Assembly: GCA_038093975.1 (NCBI GenBank)
Contig: JBBPTG010000006.1
Span: 404,091 to 468,090 of the forward strand
Length of the DNA stretch: 64,000 bases
Direction: 5' to 3'
Source: Chalciporus piperatus
Taxonomy: Eukaryota; Basidiomycota; Agaricomycetes; Boletales; Boletaceae
The notes under the pieces were generated by a model. That model worked only from the letters and a program-made list of their open reading frames with translations. It had not been told where the DNA came from and did no database searches. A program made the translations under genes and the position numbers. Numbering within the stretch: position 1 is the stretch's first letter; the number at the start of each line of letters is the position of its first letter. Shown one piece after another: positions 11,485 through 22,854 of this stretch.

Positions 11485-13551
11485 ATGCGCGGCTACCACG
11501 TACGAATCGTCGTGCAGACAAAGACAGATCTCTCCAAATCACACCCTCACACTGTCGATACCTTTCTACCGAAATCTGTATTCCAGCATCTTCCATCCCA
11601 AACCTCGAAACCAACTACCAGAAGAAACGCCATCTTCAATCCTGCTCACAAAGACTACAGATTCGGCCCCATTCGACTTGACTGGATTGATTTCGAGAAC
11701 ATGTCTGTTCATACTGGGAAGGAGAAGGAGAGTGGACGAGGTATGTGAGGTCAGGGATACCTCTTGTCTCGTATTGAATCTTCTGCTTGTAGGCCCTGTC
11801 ACCGCAACATTCATTCCTCATACACGCACTAAATCTGGATCCACTAATTTGCCAGAAGGTGTCGTACACATCTACCGCGACTCTGACAGACAACTAAACG
11901 GCAAGAGTTCGGAGCCCTTACCCTCTGGAAGTCTCGAAAAAGAGAGTAGCCCCGATGACGGAGTCACTCTCGGGGTTCTTGCTGTTCCTCCGTGGATGAC
12001 ACCCTCCGATTTCCTTGCATTCGTCGCACCCGCCGCCGAAGGAATGGCCCACCTTCGTTTGGTCCGGTCAGTGTCTTCCGTGTGGTATTGCTTGGAGTTA
12101 GTATTGACATTTCAATGGTTGCTTTTCAGTGACTCTATGCCGAATCGTTCCATAGCGCTCATCAAGTTCCGACTAGCAGAAGAAGCTTCGGAGTTTGTGA
12201 ATGCGTATAATGGGAAGCCATTCAACTCGATGGACGTGAGTGTAGTCTGGTATCCACTAGTATATTCCCTAGGAGAGAAGGCTTAATCCACTTCTCAGCC
12301 CGAAACGTGTCATGTCGTACGCGTATTATCCGTTGAAATCGAGACAGACGACTCTGTGTCAGCCGCAATGCGCCTTGGCTCACCACAGCCGCTGACGTAC
12401 GAACTTCCGACATGTCCAGTGTGTCTCGAAAGAATGGACTCTGCAGTCACGGGTCTCATCACTGTTCCTTGCTCTCACACATTCCACTGCATGTGCCTCA
12501 GCAAGTGGGGCGATAGCCGGTTCGTCTGCTTCTCTTCACAGTCGAATTCCCAGTTAAATTAGCGTCATTCTGTAGGTGCCCTGTGTGCCGATACTCTCAA
12601 ACGCTACTTTCATCCCATCCCACATCATCGCGTTCGCGTTCGAGACCGATTCCCTTTGCCAACGCCGCCACACCTTCCATGTCAAGCTGTGCCGATTGCT
12701 CCTCCACGACTAATCTTTGGATATGCCTCATTTGTGGTAATATTGGCTGTGGTCGATACGGGCGTGCCCACGCTCACGCCCACTACGAGAATACGACACA
12801 TCTCTACGCCCTCGAACTGGAGACCCAGCGCGTCTGGGATTATGCCGGTGATGGATACGTCCACCGGCTGATCCAAAACAAGGCAGATGGCAAATTAGTA
12901 GAGCTGCCCTCGGCCGCTTCTTCGATGGGCACCAACTCCAGGGACGACGGTGCTTTGGGACCGAGCCATGCCGATACTCTCAGTGCAGAGAAAATAGAAG
13001 CCATTGGCATCGAATATTCCTATTTACTCACGTCACAACTCGACTCTCAAAGATCATTTTACGAGGAACAGATTTCGCATCTGAACAACCAGGTTGACGA
13101 GCTGCGAGCCCTGATGGAGAAACTTGGTCGCGATATGGAACAAGGAAGGGCCGAGGCTGTGGCACAGGAGCAACGTCACCGCCGCGAAGAAGAGGAGAAA
13201 TTGGATGCAATGTACCGAGAAAAATTAAAGGCGGAGAAGAAGGCAGAGAAGGCTGCTGAGCTTGCTCGAAAATTCGAGAAAGAGCTGAAAGAGGAAAAGG
13301 CGGTGAGTGAGGGACTGCTACAGAATCTGGAGAAGACGAAAGAGAAAGTGGACCGGTCGGATCGGCAAAGGGAGGAGTACGATACAAAGATCTCCGAGCT
13401 GCAAGACCAGCTCAGAGATGTCATGTTCTTCCTGGAAGCACGCACGAAAATCGAACAGGGAGATGGGACCGAGGCTGAGGCGGCCGGAGGTTCAATTCAG
13501 ATGCCAGCCCCTTCAGAGCCCACCAAGAGAAGAAAGAAGGGAAAGAAATGA
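11485..13551 (+). CDS. ETP1: BRAP2/ETP1-type E3 ubiquitin ligase (RING plus UBP zinc finger), 610 aa
   Basis: Exons 11485-11740, 11793-12066, 12130-12235, 12299-12519 and 12576-13551 give 1833 nt in frame. Order of domains: an N-terminal BRAP2 region with an RNA-recognition-like fold (LGVLAVPPWMTPSDFLAFV and the SIALIKFR strand), a RING finger (CPVCLERMDS ... CSHTFHCMCLSKW ... CPVCR, interr​upted by a 56-nt intron), a UBP-type zinc finger (CADCSSTTNLWICLICGNIG then YGRAHAHAHYENTTH), and a long C-terminal coiled coil rich in Glu/Lys/Arg ending in a basic RRKKGKK tail. This is the exact layout of human BRAP and yeast Etp1, ubiquitin ligases that bind ubiquitin through the UBP finger; BRAP modulates Ras/MAPK signalling. 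The start ATG precedes RGYHV. It is divergent from ataxin-10 by about 120 bp. Confidence 0.94.
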
Positions 13552-13733
13552 CCAGGGTGGGAGCGCATGGCATTCCAGCCCAGAGATGGTGCCGTTGTAT
13601 TGCATGGAGAAGGCGATTATCCTTTGCACACACAGAATCACGTTTACCAGGAAGAAGTAACATAGGAACCACTATTGCATATATTAGAACATGTACTAAC
13701 AGATTAGGTTGGGTCGTGAGTTGTCACGAAGAC

Positions 13734-14492
13734 CTAGGAAGGGGTGCTAGGTTTGGTTGACGTCCGATTGCGTAGACCTGTGTCCTTGACAGCTGTACTC
13801 GACGCTTGAGGAGCCAAGTCAACCTCATTGGGGTTCTCCAAAGAATCCTTCTTGTCTTGGACCACAACCCGTCGTCTCTGAGCGGGTTGATGAGGCTGAG
13901 ACGCTTGGCGAGATTCCCAAATCATGTAGAGTATTATCTCGGCGAATGCAACGACCAGCCCAGCACCGATTGCCAAGAGGGCGCGCTAATTGGATGACGA
14001 CCTACGTCACTTCGCCGGAACAAAGAAATAAAGAAGGGACGTAATGCGTACCCATTCTACTCGCAGTCCAGTTCTCCCGCTCGCCCACCAAGTCGCAACA
14101 CTAGTTGCACCGACGCTCAGAATGGCGTTGACCAGGGTAGCAATCGCTTTCCTCTCCTGAACCCGCCGTCGTTGCTCCTCTTCTGGATCTTTGGCTTGAT
14201 AAGGAGGGAAATGTTTTTCTGGTGACGTGCGAGTACCGGCGAGCAATGAGACCATCGTGTAGGACAGAGGGTCGAGGGGTGGTGAGCAACTATGTAGAGC
14301 TTGCGTGCCATCGGTGGTCCGGCCCCACCTGGATATCTTGAGTATGAGTTCGTAGGAGATGACTTGGGTAGCCTTTTCGGAGGAGAGATGGGACGAAAGT
14401 TGGTCGGATAGTTCGGCGGGGAGAAGTCGTAGCAGAGGCATCAATGATTCGCGCAGATGGGGCTCTAACGAGACGTTCAGTTTGTTGGACAT
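13734..14492 (-). CDS. VMA12: V-ATPase assembly factor VMA12/TMEM199-like (230 aa)
   Basis: ER membrane protein that helps assemble the V0 sector of the vacuolar proton pump. Exons 14052-14492 and 13734-13985, separated by a 66-nt intron, give 693 nt in frame. The N-terminal cytosolic part contains ELILKISRWG and a conserved DPLSYTMVSLLAGT-like stretch; a charged EEEQRRRVQERK segment leads into two hydrophobic helices (LVNAILSVGATSVATWW and LLAIGAGLVVAFAEIILYMI) close to the end of the fold, followed by a polar tail. This is the Vma12 family pattern. The first in-frame ATG is at 14490-14492. The frame stays open upstream to about 14580 without an ATG, so a short extra 5' exon is possible. It converges with the ETP1-like gene. 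Confidence 0.82.
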
Positions 14493-14730
14493 GGGCAACT
14501 CGAGCTCGTCTTCCAGCAGTGCTGCCGTGTTTGAGGATGCGCTAAGTACAGTGTGCAGTATGTAGGACCGGAGTTCCAATCACATATCAGTCTCTCCTGA
14601 CATCAACCACGATGACTCAAATGGTACTCTTGCTCTCGTGAAATGGTACAGACTGCTTTTTTAGTCTTCAAGTTACAAAATAATAACCATACACTGTCTA
14701 TCACTGCGAGACGCTGGGCCCGACGAGCTT

Positions 14731-16319
14731 TTACACAACCTTTTCGACTCCAGGAGGGAATTTGTAGTCGCCCTGACGTCTGACCTATCATCACAAACAG
14801 GCATTGAGTCAACTTGAACAAGAAACCACCGAGCAAACTGGACAGTCTTACCTCGTCAAAGATCTCCATCTCCAACAAGCTCTTGTCATGGCTCCAGAGT
14901 TCACTCTCTACCTTACCATCCCTCACGCATCGCGCGACTTCATCAGCCTGGAAGTGCCACCCACTTCCAACATACTCAAACTTCCTCGTCTCTTCCTTCA
15001 CCACAGTCCCTGACTTGCCATCCTGGAAGTACTGCACTGTGAACGACTTGGGGCAGTAAATGGGCGCAGCGATCGCGATGATCCCACGTTCATAGCGGAT
15101 GACGACACCAGTCTGGTACGCTGCGGCGTTGATGTTGACACTCATGATTGCTTGCGCTGCGAGCGTGTTGGGAGATGAGGAGGAGGTGGGGGAGAAGGTT
15201 ACTGTGAAGGAAGTACTGCGGTCGACGCCTGTCAACGGCGTTTTGAGCATGCTGCCGGAGATGTGGGAGGGTTTGGCACCCTTGTTGGAGGGGTGCTCAT
15301 ACAACGCGAGGATGGCCTGAAGACTATGATCAAATTGATGTACGATGACGGGAAAGAGGTGTACACACCCAGATCAAAGGGTAAGGACCACTGATATTAT
15401 CATATTAGTGAAGTCGAACAAAATGCCAGATCGATCACATTCACTTACAGATCGAGAAGTGCACCACCACCCAGGGCAGGATCCAGGATTCGGTGAGTCA
15501 GTGGAAGCTCTGAAATACGCATCGTAAACATGTGGGTAAAAACTAAGCACAGTCACTCACTGTTGATACCGAAATCTCCGGACAGGTCAGCCTGCAAGGC
15601 GACGGGTTCACCAAGGACACCGCTCTCTGCGATCTTCTTGATCTCCTTCGTGAGGGGCTGGAAACGCGTCCAGAGAGCCTCCATGAAGAAGACACCATTC
15701 TCTTTTGCGGCCGCGAGGAGTGATTTGAGTTCTGCGGTGTTTGATGTGACAGGCTTCTCGCAGAGTACGTGCTTCTTTGCCTTGATACCATCCAAAGCAT
15801 TTTCATAGTGGAAGGTGTGAGGAGTACCTGCATGGATCTCTATGAGTGTTTCTGCACTTAATTCCGAATTGGCACAAACCGATGTAAATGGCGTCGACGT
15901 TCTACACATCTCAGATCAGATCGCGAGATTCACGCCAGCATGCGATGGACATGAACACGTACGCTGTCTGCATACACCTCGGCGTAACTGCCATACGCCT
16001 TGATGGAAGGGTCCCCTTTGGCAAACGTGGTGATGAAATTGGTCGCTGACTCCACGCTACGGGAACCAACTGCAGTCACTTTGTGGACCACGTCGTGGAC
16101 ATCACGACTATGAAAGCTGAGTCAGCGAGAGGGATTCACAACCCGGATGATGTTCACTCACGTCTTGGGGTCAACGAGCGCATCCTTATTGTACATCCAT
16201 TAGCATCGGTGCACACCCTTAGGACCTTAAAGTGGGTAACTCACCTTGATGAAGGCGCTCGCGATCCCACCGGTCGAGATAATACCCCAACGGAGCACGA
16301 AAGGTTGAGTGGATGCCAT
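14731..16319 (-). CDS. Gfo/Idh/MocA-family NAD(P)-dependent oxidoreductase, copy 1 (377 aa)
   Basis: Nine exons (16245-16319, 16162-16184, 15963-16107, 15880-15901, 15561-15827, 15449-15509, 15369-15390, 14852-15316, 14731-14784) total 1134 nt in frame. The N-terminal Rossmann fold is visible: RWGIISTGGIASAFIK, then the GSRSVESA strand and VDAIYIGTPHTFHYENAL, followed by the family's LCEKPVT motif, whose Lys is the usual catalytic/cofactor residue. The C-terminal half has GGGALLDLGPYPLIW. The closest families known to me are dimeric dihydrodiol dehydrogenases and fungal NADP-dependent D-xylose dehydrogenases, so a sugar or diol substrate is inferred, not shown. Every exon has the same length as in copy 2 at 19408-21000, so both look functional. 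No targeting signal, so probably cytosolic. Confidence 0.9.
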
Positions 16320-16455
16320 TGCGAGCTGTACAGACAGTATGGAGGGAAGAGTAACGGAGTCCCGAATTCCTGGTTTCGAGATATTTTATACCGTCTTCCA
16401 CGTCGGCATCTTTGATGAGCAGGTGAGCTAGCTCAGGGAGCGACGGTCCGGATTC
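14731..16455. repeat. Segmental duplication, unit 1 (oxidoreductase gene and 5' flank)
   Basis: The whole oxidoreductase gene, introns included, and about 135 bp upstream of its start codon match the segment at 19408-21135 in the same orientation. Introns are nearly as similar as exons, with small indels, pointing to a fairly recent duplication. Similarity fades soon after 16455 and just below 14731. Confidence 0.85.
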
Positions 16456-18013
16456 CAAGATAAGATTATAACTGAGCTGTTGCCGATTGTTTGAATCGGG
16501 TAGCCACGAGAGGGAGTAACCATCGAGAGAGTACACAATCGCTCAAGCATAGGCAAGCATACTGGTATCGACAGGACGACGAAATCTGGGATGGCTATCA
16601 CAGAAAGCTCGAGGCTTTGTGACTTAGTTCAACACACAGTAGTGCTTCAAGTAATATACAGTCAACGATCCAAAGTTGTGCACATCATAGTACATCCACG
16701 AGAGTGCTCTACTCTTCGCCGTTCCTGTAATGTGGTTCATCGGATCTTCCGAATCGTGCCTGGTCCTCAAGTTCTTGCAGGGAGCTGCTGGGATCAACGG
16801 ACTGTCTGCTGCAGAGGTCCTTGAGAATGTGCACAAGGTGCTCGTGGCCACTAAGAAATGGTTAGGTCGTTTCGTCGAGACCAGCTGCGTAGACATGGAG
16901 GCACATCTCATTCCTCGAAGAGTCTATAGAAACCCTGAATGCAGATTTCTTGCCGCCGAGGTCTCCCAATATTGCAACATAGGGAAGACCGTACTTGACG
17001 CCCGCGATGTTCGGATGATTCCGCCGGACGTCCTTTGTGTGAAGTGACACAAGTCCTGTCAGAAATACAGATCTGGGACCGGCTTGCATCATCGGCACCA
17101 TTCCTTTTGTGATCAGACTTGAAGATTATCGGAATAACATTGTCGATCAAAGGCTGGTTGTGACAGCACTCAGTGGGACAACGTGCGTGTCTCAATGATG
17201 AACACGAGGGTTTGGATCTAACAGGGGATTTCGAGCACGTCGGACTTACCTCGGCTGTTTTTGACCTCTCTCTTGCCTCGTGTGATGCTGAATTCCATGG
17301 GGACTCGATGGGAGAAGTTGATCAACTTCTCCCATTGGGTCCCGATAGAGTTAGGCATTCTGACATATCACAGTCAGGAAGTACTGGCTTGGATGGGGCC
17401 ATCACAGCGGTAGGTCGAGAGTCTGCGCCACCGGAGCTTGTCGTTCCGGGTGCGAACGAGAAAAAAACCGTCGCGAGGAACCAGAAAGGCGGCTAACAAA
17501 CTCCCCGACACGTCCAATGTCGACGACCTCTAGCTTAATCATAGTGGGCAACAGGGTATTACCGCTCGACGAGTGCAACCCACGGGCGGAAGCCTGCGAC
17601 AAAATGTGTTCGGAAGGGTGGATGACACCAAACCCGGTCCTCGGCACTCTTGATACAAAGGCGGGGATGAATCACCACCAAAGTTTCGACGTCACGAACT
17701 GTATCATTGTTCTCGACGTGGAAACTTCGGTGGCAAGTCCCGAGCGATCGGCATTGGCGGGACCAATCCTGCCACATAATTTTTGTCGGGAAAGCTTGAG
17801 GATGCTATCAACGGTATGACCATCCTTCAGCAAGACACATCTGAGAATCGATCGGGATACGGGACGACCACTGTATCGCATAAATGCCCTGCCTTTGCAA
17901 CTTGATGTGATTGAACTTTCGGAACGTTATGGTCCCATCCGAGTCGTGTGAATGGCGGGAAAAGCTGTTGTCCATCGATAGCGATCCTTGAAGACGGGAT
18001 TCGATGATGTTGA
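16456..18013. other. Spacer between oxidoreductase copies, no intact gene
   Basis: Frames on both strands are short and interrupted. A minus-strand stretch at 16862-17101 (HPNIAGVKYGLPYVAILGDL) looks protein-like but is not joined to flanking frames by plausible splices. It may be the wreck of an older gene. I see no transposon termini or transposase motifs. Confidence 0.4.
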
Positions 18014-18730
18014 TCAGTAAGAGAGTGGATGGTTTATATCGATGTCACAGATGGATCCGACTTTGAAGACAGCCGCAAAAAACATGCGAGTCATCCGTAA
18101 CCAGTCTCGTCCGAACAAGGAAGGGGCTGTCAATATCCATTTGTCAAATTGGACTCGTCGAATTGCATGAAGGATTATAGGGTAAGGCAAAGGGTTCAAA
18201 GAGAGGTCGTATCGTGCAGCTCTAGCACTTTCAAGGTAGGTATAAGTGAGGCGAATTCTCTGCTTTTCTCCCCAGATATCTCTATTCCGCATGTGATCTT
18301 GAGCGTCTCGAGTTGACAATTCGACCGAAATATGAACTCCTTGAACTCCTTGTGCGGCCAATCCAACGGCATACAAAGGTCAAGCTCGCGCAAGTTGGGC
18401 AGGGTTAACTTGTCCAGAAGAACATCAATGTAGCCATCTTCGACACTGATCGTCAGCGAGCGAAGTTTGTGATGGGTGAGAGGAGGGTGAAAAAGTTCGT
18501 CTATGAGGTCAAATAAAAGCAACCATGTGTTCGAGATTGGGGCAAAACTGAAGGGGCAAAAATCCAAGGTCGTCGCCTCGCTCAATATCCAGAGTGATGC
18601 TTGTGAGGTCCGTCCAACCGGGTTGGAAGACCTTGAAGAGAGCATCAACATTGAGTTCTTCCACATCACCCTTGAAGGTTATGCTGAGGGCGCGATCCCC
18701 TGATCCGTTGACCGGAGATCAATCGATCGT
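18014..18730 (-). pseudogene. Eroded F-box/LRR-type protein remnant
   Basis: Three adjoining minus-strand frames read like the leucine-rich C-terminal half of mushroom F-box proteins: ALSITFKGDVEELNVDALF and FLPLQFCPNLEHMVAF, then HHKLRSLTISVEDGYIDVLL and LTLPNLRELDLCMPLDWP, then LQLETLKI-like and AIRRVQFDKWILTAPSLFG. The frame changes near 18510 and again near 18220 without good splice sites, and no F-box or start codon precedes it, so I read it as a 5'-truncated, frameshifted relic. If intact it would have been an adaptor for an SCF ubiquitin ligase. Confidence 0.5.
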
Positions 18731-19407
18731 CGATGAGTCGCGTCGTGAACGGTTGCACATCGCAACGTCGCTAGATCAAGAAAACTCATTTATTCCTACG
18801 CTAACTTGAATAATTGTTCCCTATCTACGACCAAGCATGAGAAACACATGGTAAATGTTTCATACTGATGATATGCAGAGATTGGGGGTCGCTCTTTGCT
18901 CTTGTTCCCCTAGCCATCATCCACAGGAGCGATAGGATGATGTAGTGAATAAAGAGCATGTGTTCATCAATAATTCGAACGGTGATCGCAAACGCGAACA
19001 GCTGCAAAAGTGGATCTGACTCCTTACCGTGCCTCGCATGATCACGCGGGCAACCCCGCTGTAAGCCCCTTCATCGAGAGGCGCAGCGTCACCGCCAAAC
19101 GTGAAAAAGTCGACCAGCCAGTTACCGGAATGCAGTGGTAAAAACCCGTCGTGTTTCTAATAGTTTTTGCCCTGCGAGTAATTGAAAGGACGTCCATTGC
19201 GAATGCCAACGACGCCGTGAATGTTGCATGTGGTGGCCATGATGGATGTAGGAAGATGGCGAACGCTACGGCATAATATATACAGCTCTTCGGCGAAAGC
19301 CGTCGATAACGGATCACGCGCCTATTCGAAAAAACACATATGTCAACTTGATGTCAATGATCACTCACGCCAACCAGCCTAATATTCTAGATGACAATGA
19401 CGAGCCT
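18731..19407. other. Spacer with hydrophobic minus-strand frames, no intact gene
   Basis: Minus-strand frames at 18825-19007 and 19042-19317 are hydrophobic (for example HMLFIHYIILSLLW) and might derive from a multi-pass membrane protein, but I could not assemble a continuous gene. The right end adjoins oxidoreductase copy 2. Confidence 0.35.
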
Positions 19408-21000
19408 TTACACAACCTTCTCGACTCCAGGAGGGAACTTGTAGTCGCCCTGACGTCTGACCTATTATCACAAGCAGGCATTGAGTCAACTTGAACAAGA
19501 AACCACCGAGCAAACTGGACAGTCTTACCTCGTCAAAGATCTCCATCTCCAACAAGCTCTTGTCATGGCCCCAGAGCTCACTCTCCACCTTACCATCCCT
19601 CACGCATCGTGCGACTTCATCCGCCTGGAAGTGCCATCCACCTCCAACATACTCAAATTTCCTCGTCTCTTCCTTCACCACAGTCCCTGACTTGCCATCC
19701 TGGAAGTACTGCACTGTGAACGACTTGGGACAGTAGATGGGCTCAGGGATCACGATCGTCCCACGTTCATAGCGGATGACGGCGCCAGTCTGATATGCTG
19801 GGGCGTTGATGTTGACACTCATGATTGCTTGCGCTGCGAGCGTGTTGGGAGATGAGGAGGAGGTGGGGGAGAAGGTTACTGTGAAGGAAGTACTGCGGTC
19901 GACGCCTGTCAACGGCGTTTTGAGCATGCTGCCGGAGATGTGGGAGGGTTTGGCACCCTTGTTGGAGGGGTGCTCATACAACGCGAGGATGGCCTGAAGA
20001 CCGTGATCAGATTCATGTACGATGACGGGAAAGAGGTGTACACACCCAGATCAAAGGGTAAGGACCACTGATATCATCATATTAGTGAAGTCGAATGAAA
20101 ACGCACGCTGAGCGCGTTCACTTACAGATCGAGAAGTGCACCACCTCCAAAGGCAGGGTCCAGAATTCTGTGCGTCAATGGTATGTCTGAAATATTCATC
20201 ATGAACACGTTAGCAAAGCCAATCACACATTCACTCACTGTCCAGACCGAGGTCTTCAGACAAGTCAGCCTGTAAGGCGACGGGTTCACCGAGGACACCG
20301 CTCTCTGCGATCTTCTTGACCTCCTTCGTGACGGGCAGGAAACGCGTCCAAAGCGCCTCCATGAAGAAGACACCATTTTCTTTTGCGGCCGCGAGGAGTG
20401 ATTTGAGCTCTGCGACATTTATCGTGACAGGCTTCTCGCAGAGTACGTGTTTCTTTGCCTTGATAGCATCCAAAGCATTTTCATAGTGGTAGGTATGAGG
20501 AGTACCTGCATGGATCTCTATGAGTGTTTCTGCACTTAATTCCGAATTGGCACAAACCGATGTAAATGGCGTCGACGTTCTACACATCTCAGATCAGATC
20601 GCGAGATCCACGCCAGCACGGACATGAGCACGTACGCTGTCTGCATACACCTCGGCGTAACTGCCATATGCCTTGATGGAAGGGTCCCCTTCGGCAAATG
20701 TGGTGATGAATTTGGTCGCTGACTCCACGCTACGGGAACCAACTGCGGTCACTTTGTGGACCACGTCGTGGACATCACGCCTATGGGCCGAAAGCCGGGT
20801 CAGCGAGAGGGATTCATGACCCGGATGATCTTCACTCACGTCTTGGGGTCAACGAGCGCATCCTTGTCGTAGATCCATTAGCATCGGTACACATCCTTAG
20901 TAGGACCTTGAAGTGGGTAATTCACCTTGATGAAGACGCTCGCGATCCCACCGGTCGAGATAATACCCCAACGGAGCACAAAAGGTTGAGTGGATGCCAT
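19408..21000 (-). CDS. Gfo/Idh/MocA-family NAD(P)-dependent oxidoreductase, copy 2 (377 aa)
   Basis: Nine exons (20926-21000, 20840-20862, 20636-20780, 20558-20579, 20239-20505, 20126-20186, 20046-20067, 19529-19993, 19408-19461) total 1134 nt in frame, with exon lengths identical to copy 1. The Rossmann start RWGIISTGGIASVFIK, the CEKPVT motif and GGGALLDLGPYPLIW are all present. Differences from copy 1 are scattered substitutions, such as Val for Ala in the first exon and LGLD for FGIN near the middle, without stops or frameshifts. The upstream neighbour on the plus strand is the OHCU decarboxylase gene 210 bp away. The substrate is not determined by sequence; the dihydrodiol or D-xylose dehydrogenase subfamilies are the likeliest. 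Confidence 0.9.
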
Positions 21001-21135
21001 TGCGAGCTGTACGAACAGTAGAGAGGGGGAGAGAACGTAGTCCCGAATTTCGAGATATTTTATACTGTCTTGCGTATTGGCAATGGCATCGTTGATGAGC
21101 AGGTGAGCAGGCTCAGGCAGCGTCGGTCCGGAGTT
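19408..21135. repeat. Segmental duplication, unit 2
   Basis: Direct repeat of the segment 14731-16455: exons, introns and the proximal promoter correspond. The promoter match runs from the start codon through a shared TTTCGAGATATTTTATAC-like block to the GATGAGCAGGTGAGC-like block and ends near 21135. The two units are about 4.7 kb apart, start to start. Confidence 0.85.
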
Positions 21136-21210
21136 TTGAGATCTGAGCCTGATTTCATTTGACAAAGGAACAGTGATACGGTGACAACTGACAGCGTCCA
21201 ACGTCGCGAC

Positions 21211-21807
21211 ATGTCTACGCAGCTCCTGGAAACTGATCGAGCGGGCCCCGCGCTCAGAGCTGTCGTGATCACCCTCTTTGAACACTCTGACGTCCTCGAA
21301 CAAAACTTGCTTCCTGCGCTACTCACCATCAAACCGACTCCATGTGTGTACCAGCCTGCCGACATCCAGAACATCCTCACCAGATCGATGGGCATCATCA
21401 GGAGTTGGGACACCGACCTACGGGCTCGGTTCGTCGGAGGGCATCCCAGGATTGGGGAGACGAAGAATCTATCCACCCATAGCTTTACAGAGCAGGGCGG
21501 AGGTGCCCCAACCCCGCCAGAGGTGCTCGCTCGCCTCGCACATTTAAACGCATGCTATGAACGTGTATACCCCGGTTTGCGATACATCACGTTCGTCAAT
21601 GGGAGAAGCCGTGCTGCAATTGCAGAGGAGATGGGGAACAAACTCAGACTTTCACGCTCCTTATCGCCCGATCAGCCATCGGTAGAGAGTCTCGTACCCG
21701 TCGAGAGGGATGGTTCGGAATGGCGGGAGGAGCTTGACAGGGCAGTTGAGGATGTCGGACGAATCGCATACAGCCGATTAGCCAAGTCGGTCGTGGGGGG
21801 ACAATAA
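21211..21807 (+). CDS. 2-oxo-4-hydroxy-4-carboxy-5-ureidoimidazoline (OHCU) decarboxylase, 198 aa
   Basis: Enzyme of uric acid breakdown that decarboxylates OHCU to S-allantoin after urate oxidase. Single exon. The family motif FVGGHPRIGE lies at about residues 74-83, with the catalytic His near position 78, and the second hallmark LNACYERVYPGLRYITFVNG follows downstream. The ATG at 21211 is used because the longer frame to 21181 begins with GTG. A long Gly/Thr-rich loop follows the motif. No C-terminal peroxisomal tripeptide is seen (ends VVGGQ), so the location is probably cytosolic. The gene is divergent from oxidoreductase copy 2. Confidence 0.9.
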   Translation: MSTQLLETDRAGPALRAVVITLFEHSDVLEQNLLPALLTIKPTPCVYQPADIQNILTRSMGIIRSWDTDLRARFVGGHPRIGETKNLSTHSFTEQGGGAPTPPEVLARLAHLNACYERVYPGLRYITFVNGRSRAAIAEEMGNKLRLSRSLSPDQPSVESLVPVERDGSEWREELDRAVEDVGRIAYSRLAKSVVGGQ

Positions 21808-22074
21808 TGAGGCAACGAACAAATACATTCATAGGGTTGTGAACGGGAAAGGTATCGCATTGTACAATAGACCCAGTGTGTAGGAGAGGAAACAGAATTC
21901 AAAGTTGTGTATGTTTGTAAACAAAAAGAATGGTACGAAATTTCGAAGAAAAGAGAGTGGGCAGAAGAAGGATGTGGAAAGTCGGAATGACCAAGGAGTC
22001 GCATAACTTACAACATGCTCGGCACATAAAATAATCCCAGCATAAGGAAATAAGAATACGTCCATAGAGAGGTG

Positions 22075-22854
22075 CTAGTATGTGGAGGGTTGCGTGGCTG
22101 TCTGGCTGCTCTCTCGCATTTCTCTGCGCTATGGATGTGAACGTGGTCAGAGGTCGACCAGAGGATAAAGGAAAGGGAGAGGTACCTTGAGGACCTCTTG
22201 TCGCCTGATTTCCCATTCTGGATTCATGTCACGAAGTTCTTGGTAGAGTTGGTCTACCAGCTTCTCGTGCATTTCCTTCTGCTCCTTGGTCTTACGGATG
22301 TTCTCATATAACTCGACTCGAGCCTTCATACGAGCTTCGCTCCGTTCCTTGGCTTGCCGGGCCCATTCTTCACGTTCTCTATTCCGCCTCTCGCGTTCAT
22401 CATCCCAAGCTTTCTTCTTCATTTGAGCACTTTGGATACGCCCATCGTACGCCTTGAGTCGTCGCAACGTTAGCAACACCATACGTCACGACGATACGAC
22501 TAGGACGTACCCTTCGCCTGGATGGATCGCTAAGAACTTGGAAAGCTTCACAAACCTGTAGACATTCAGTATGAGTCGGGCAGCGCGGGGCAACGGTCTA
22601 ACTCCACGAGGTTCATACGTTTCTGAACTTGCCCTCTGCAGCTCGTCTCTCCCGATGGGTCGCTGTCGGCTCGAGTTTATCTGGGTGTGTTTCAAGTGCC
22701 TTGGTTTTATATGCTTTCCTCACTGCAATTCAGTGGAGCAAAGAACAAGCGTGAGAGGTAAGAATGGGATGGGTGGAATGCGAATCGAACCGTCGTCTGT
22801 GGTTGCATCGGTGAGTATGCCGAGTATGTCGTAGAAGGTCAATCCAACTGCCAT
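22075..22854 (-). CDS. J-domain (DnaJ/HSP40) protein with coiled-coil tail, 177 aa
   Basis: Five exons (22791-22854, 22619-22722, 22511-22555, 22186-22452, 22075-22128) total 534 nt in frame. The J domain runs from MAVGLTFYDILGI through VRKAYKTKALETHPDKLEP (HPD motif intact) to FRNVCEAFQVLSDPSRRAYDG, interrupted by three introns. It is followed by a long Glu/Arg/Lys-rich helix (ERERRNREREEWARQAKERS) likely to be a coiled coil. J proteins stimulate the ATPase of Hsp70 partners. The layout resembles small cytosolic or nuclear class C J proteins such as the splicing-linked Cwf23 or DNAJC17 type, without proof. If the last intron is retained, the protein would end at 22147. Confidence 0.85.

Noticed and set aside
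13028..13445. Minus-strand frames opposite the ETP1-like coiled coil
   Set aside because: Shadows produced by the Glu/Lys-rich coding strand.
16862..17101. Possible dihydrodipicolinate-synthase-like fragment (HPNIAGVKYG)
   Set aside because: Only a short phrase resembles that family; flanking frames do not continue the fold, so I do not name it.
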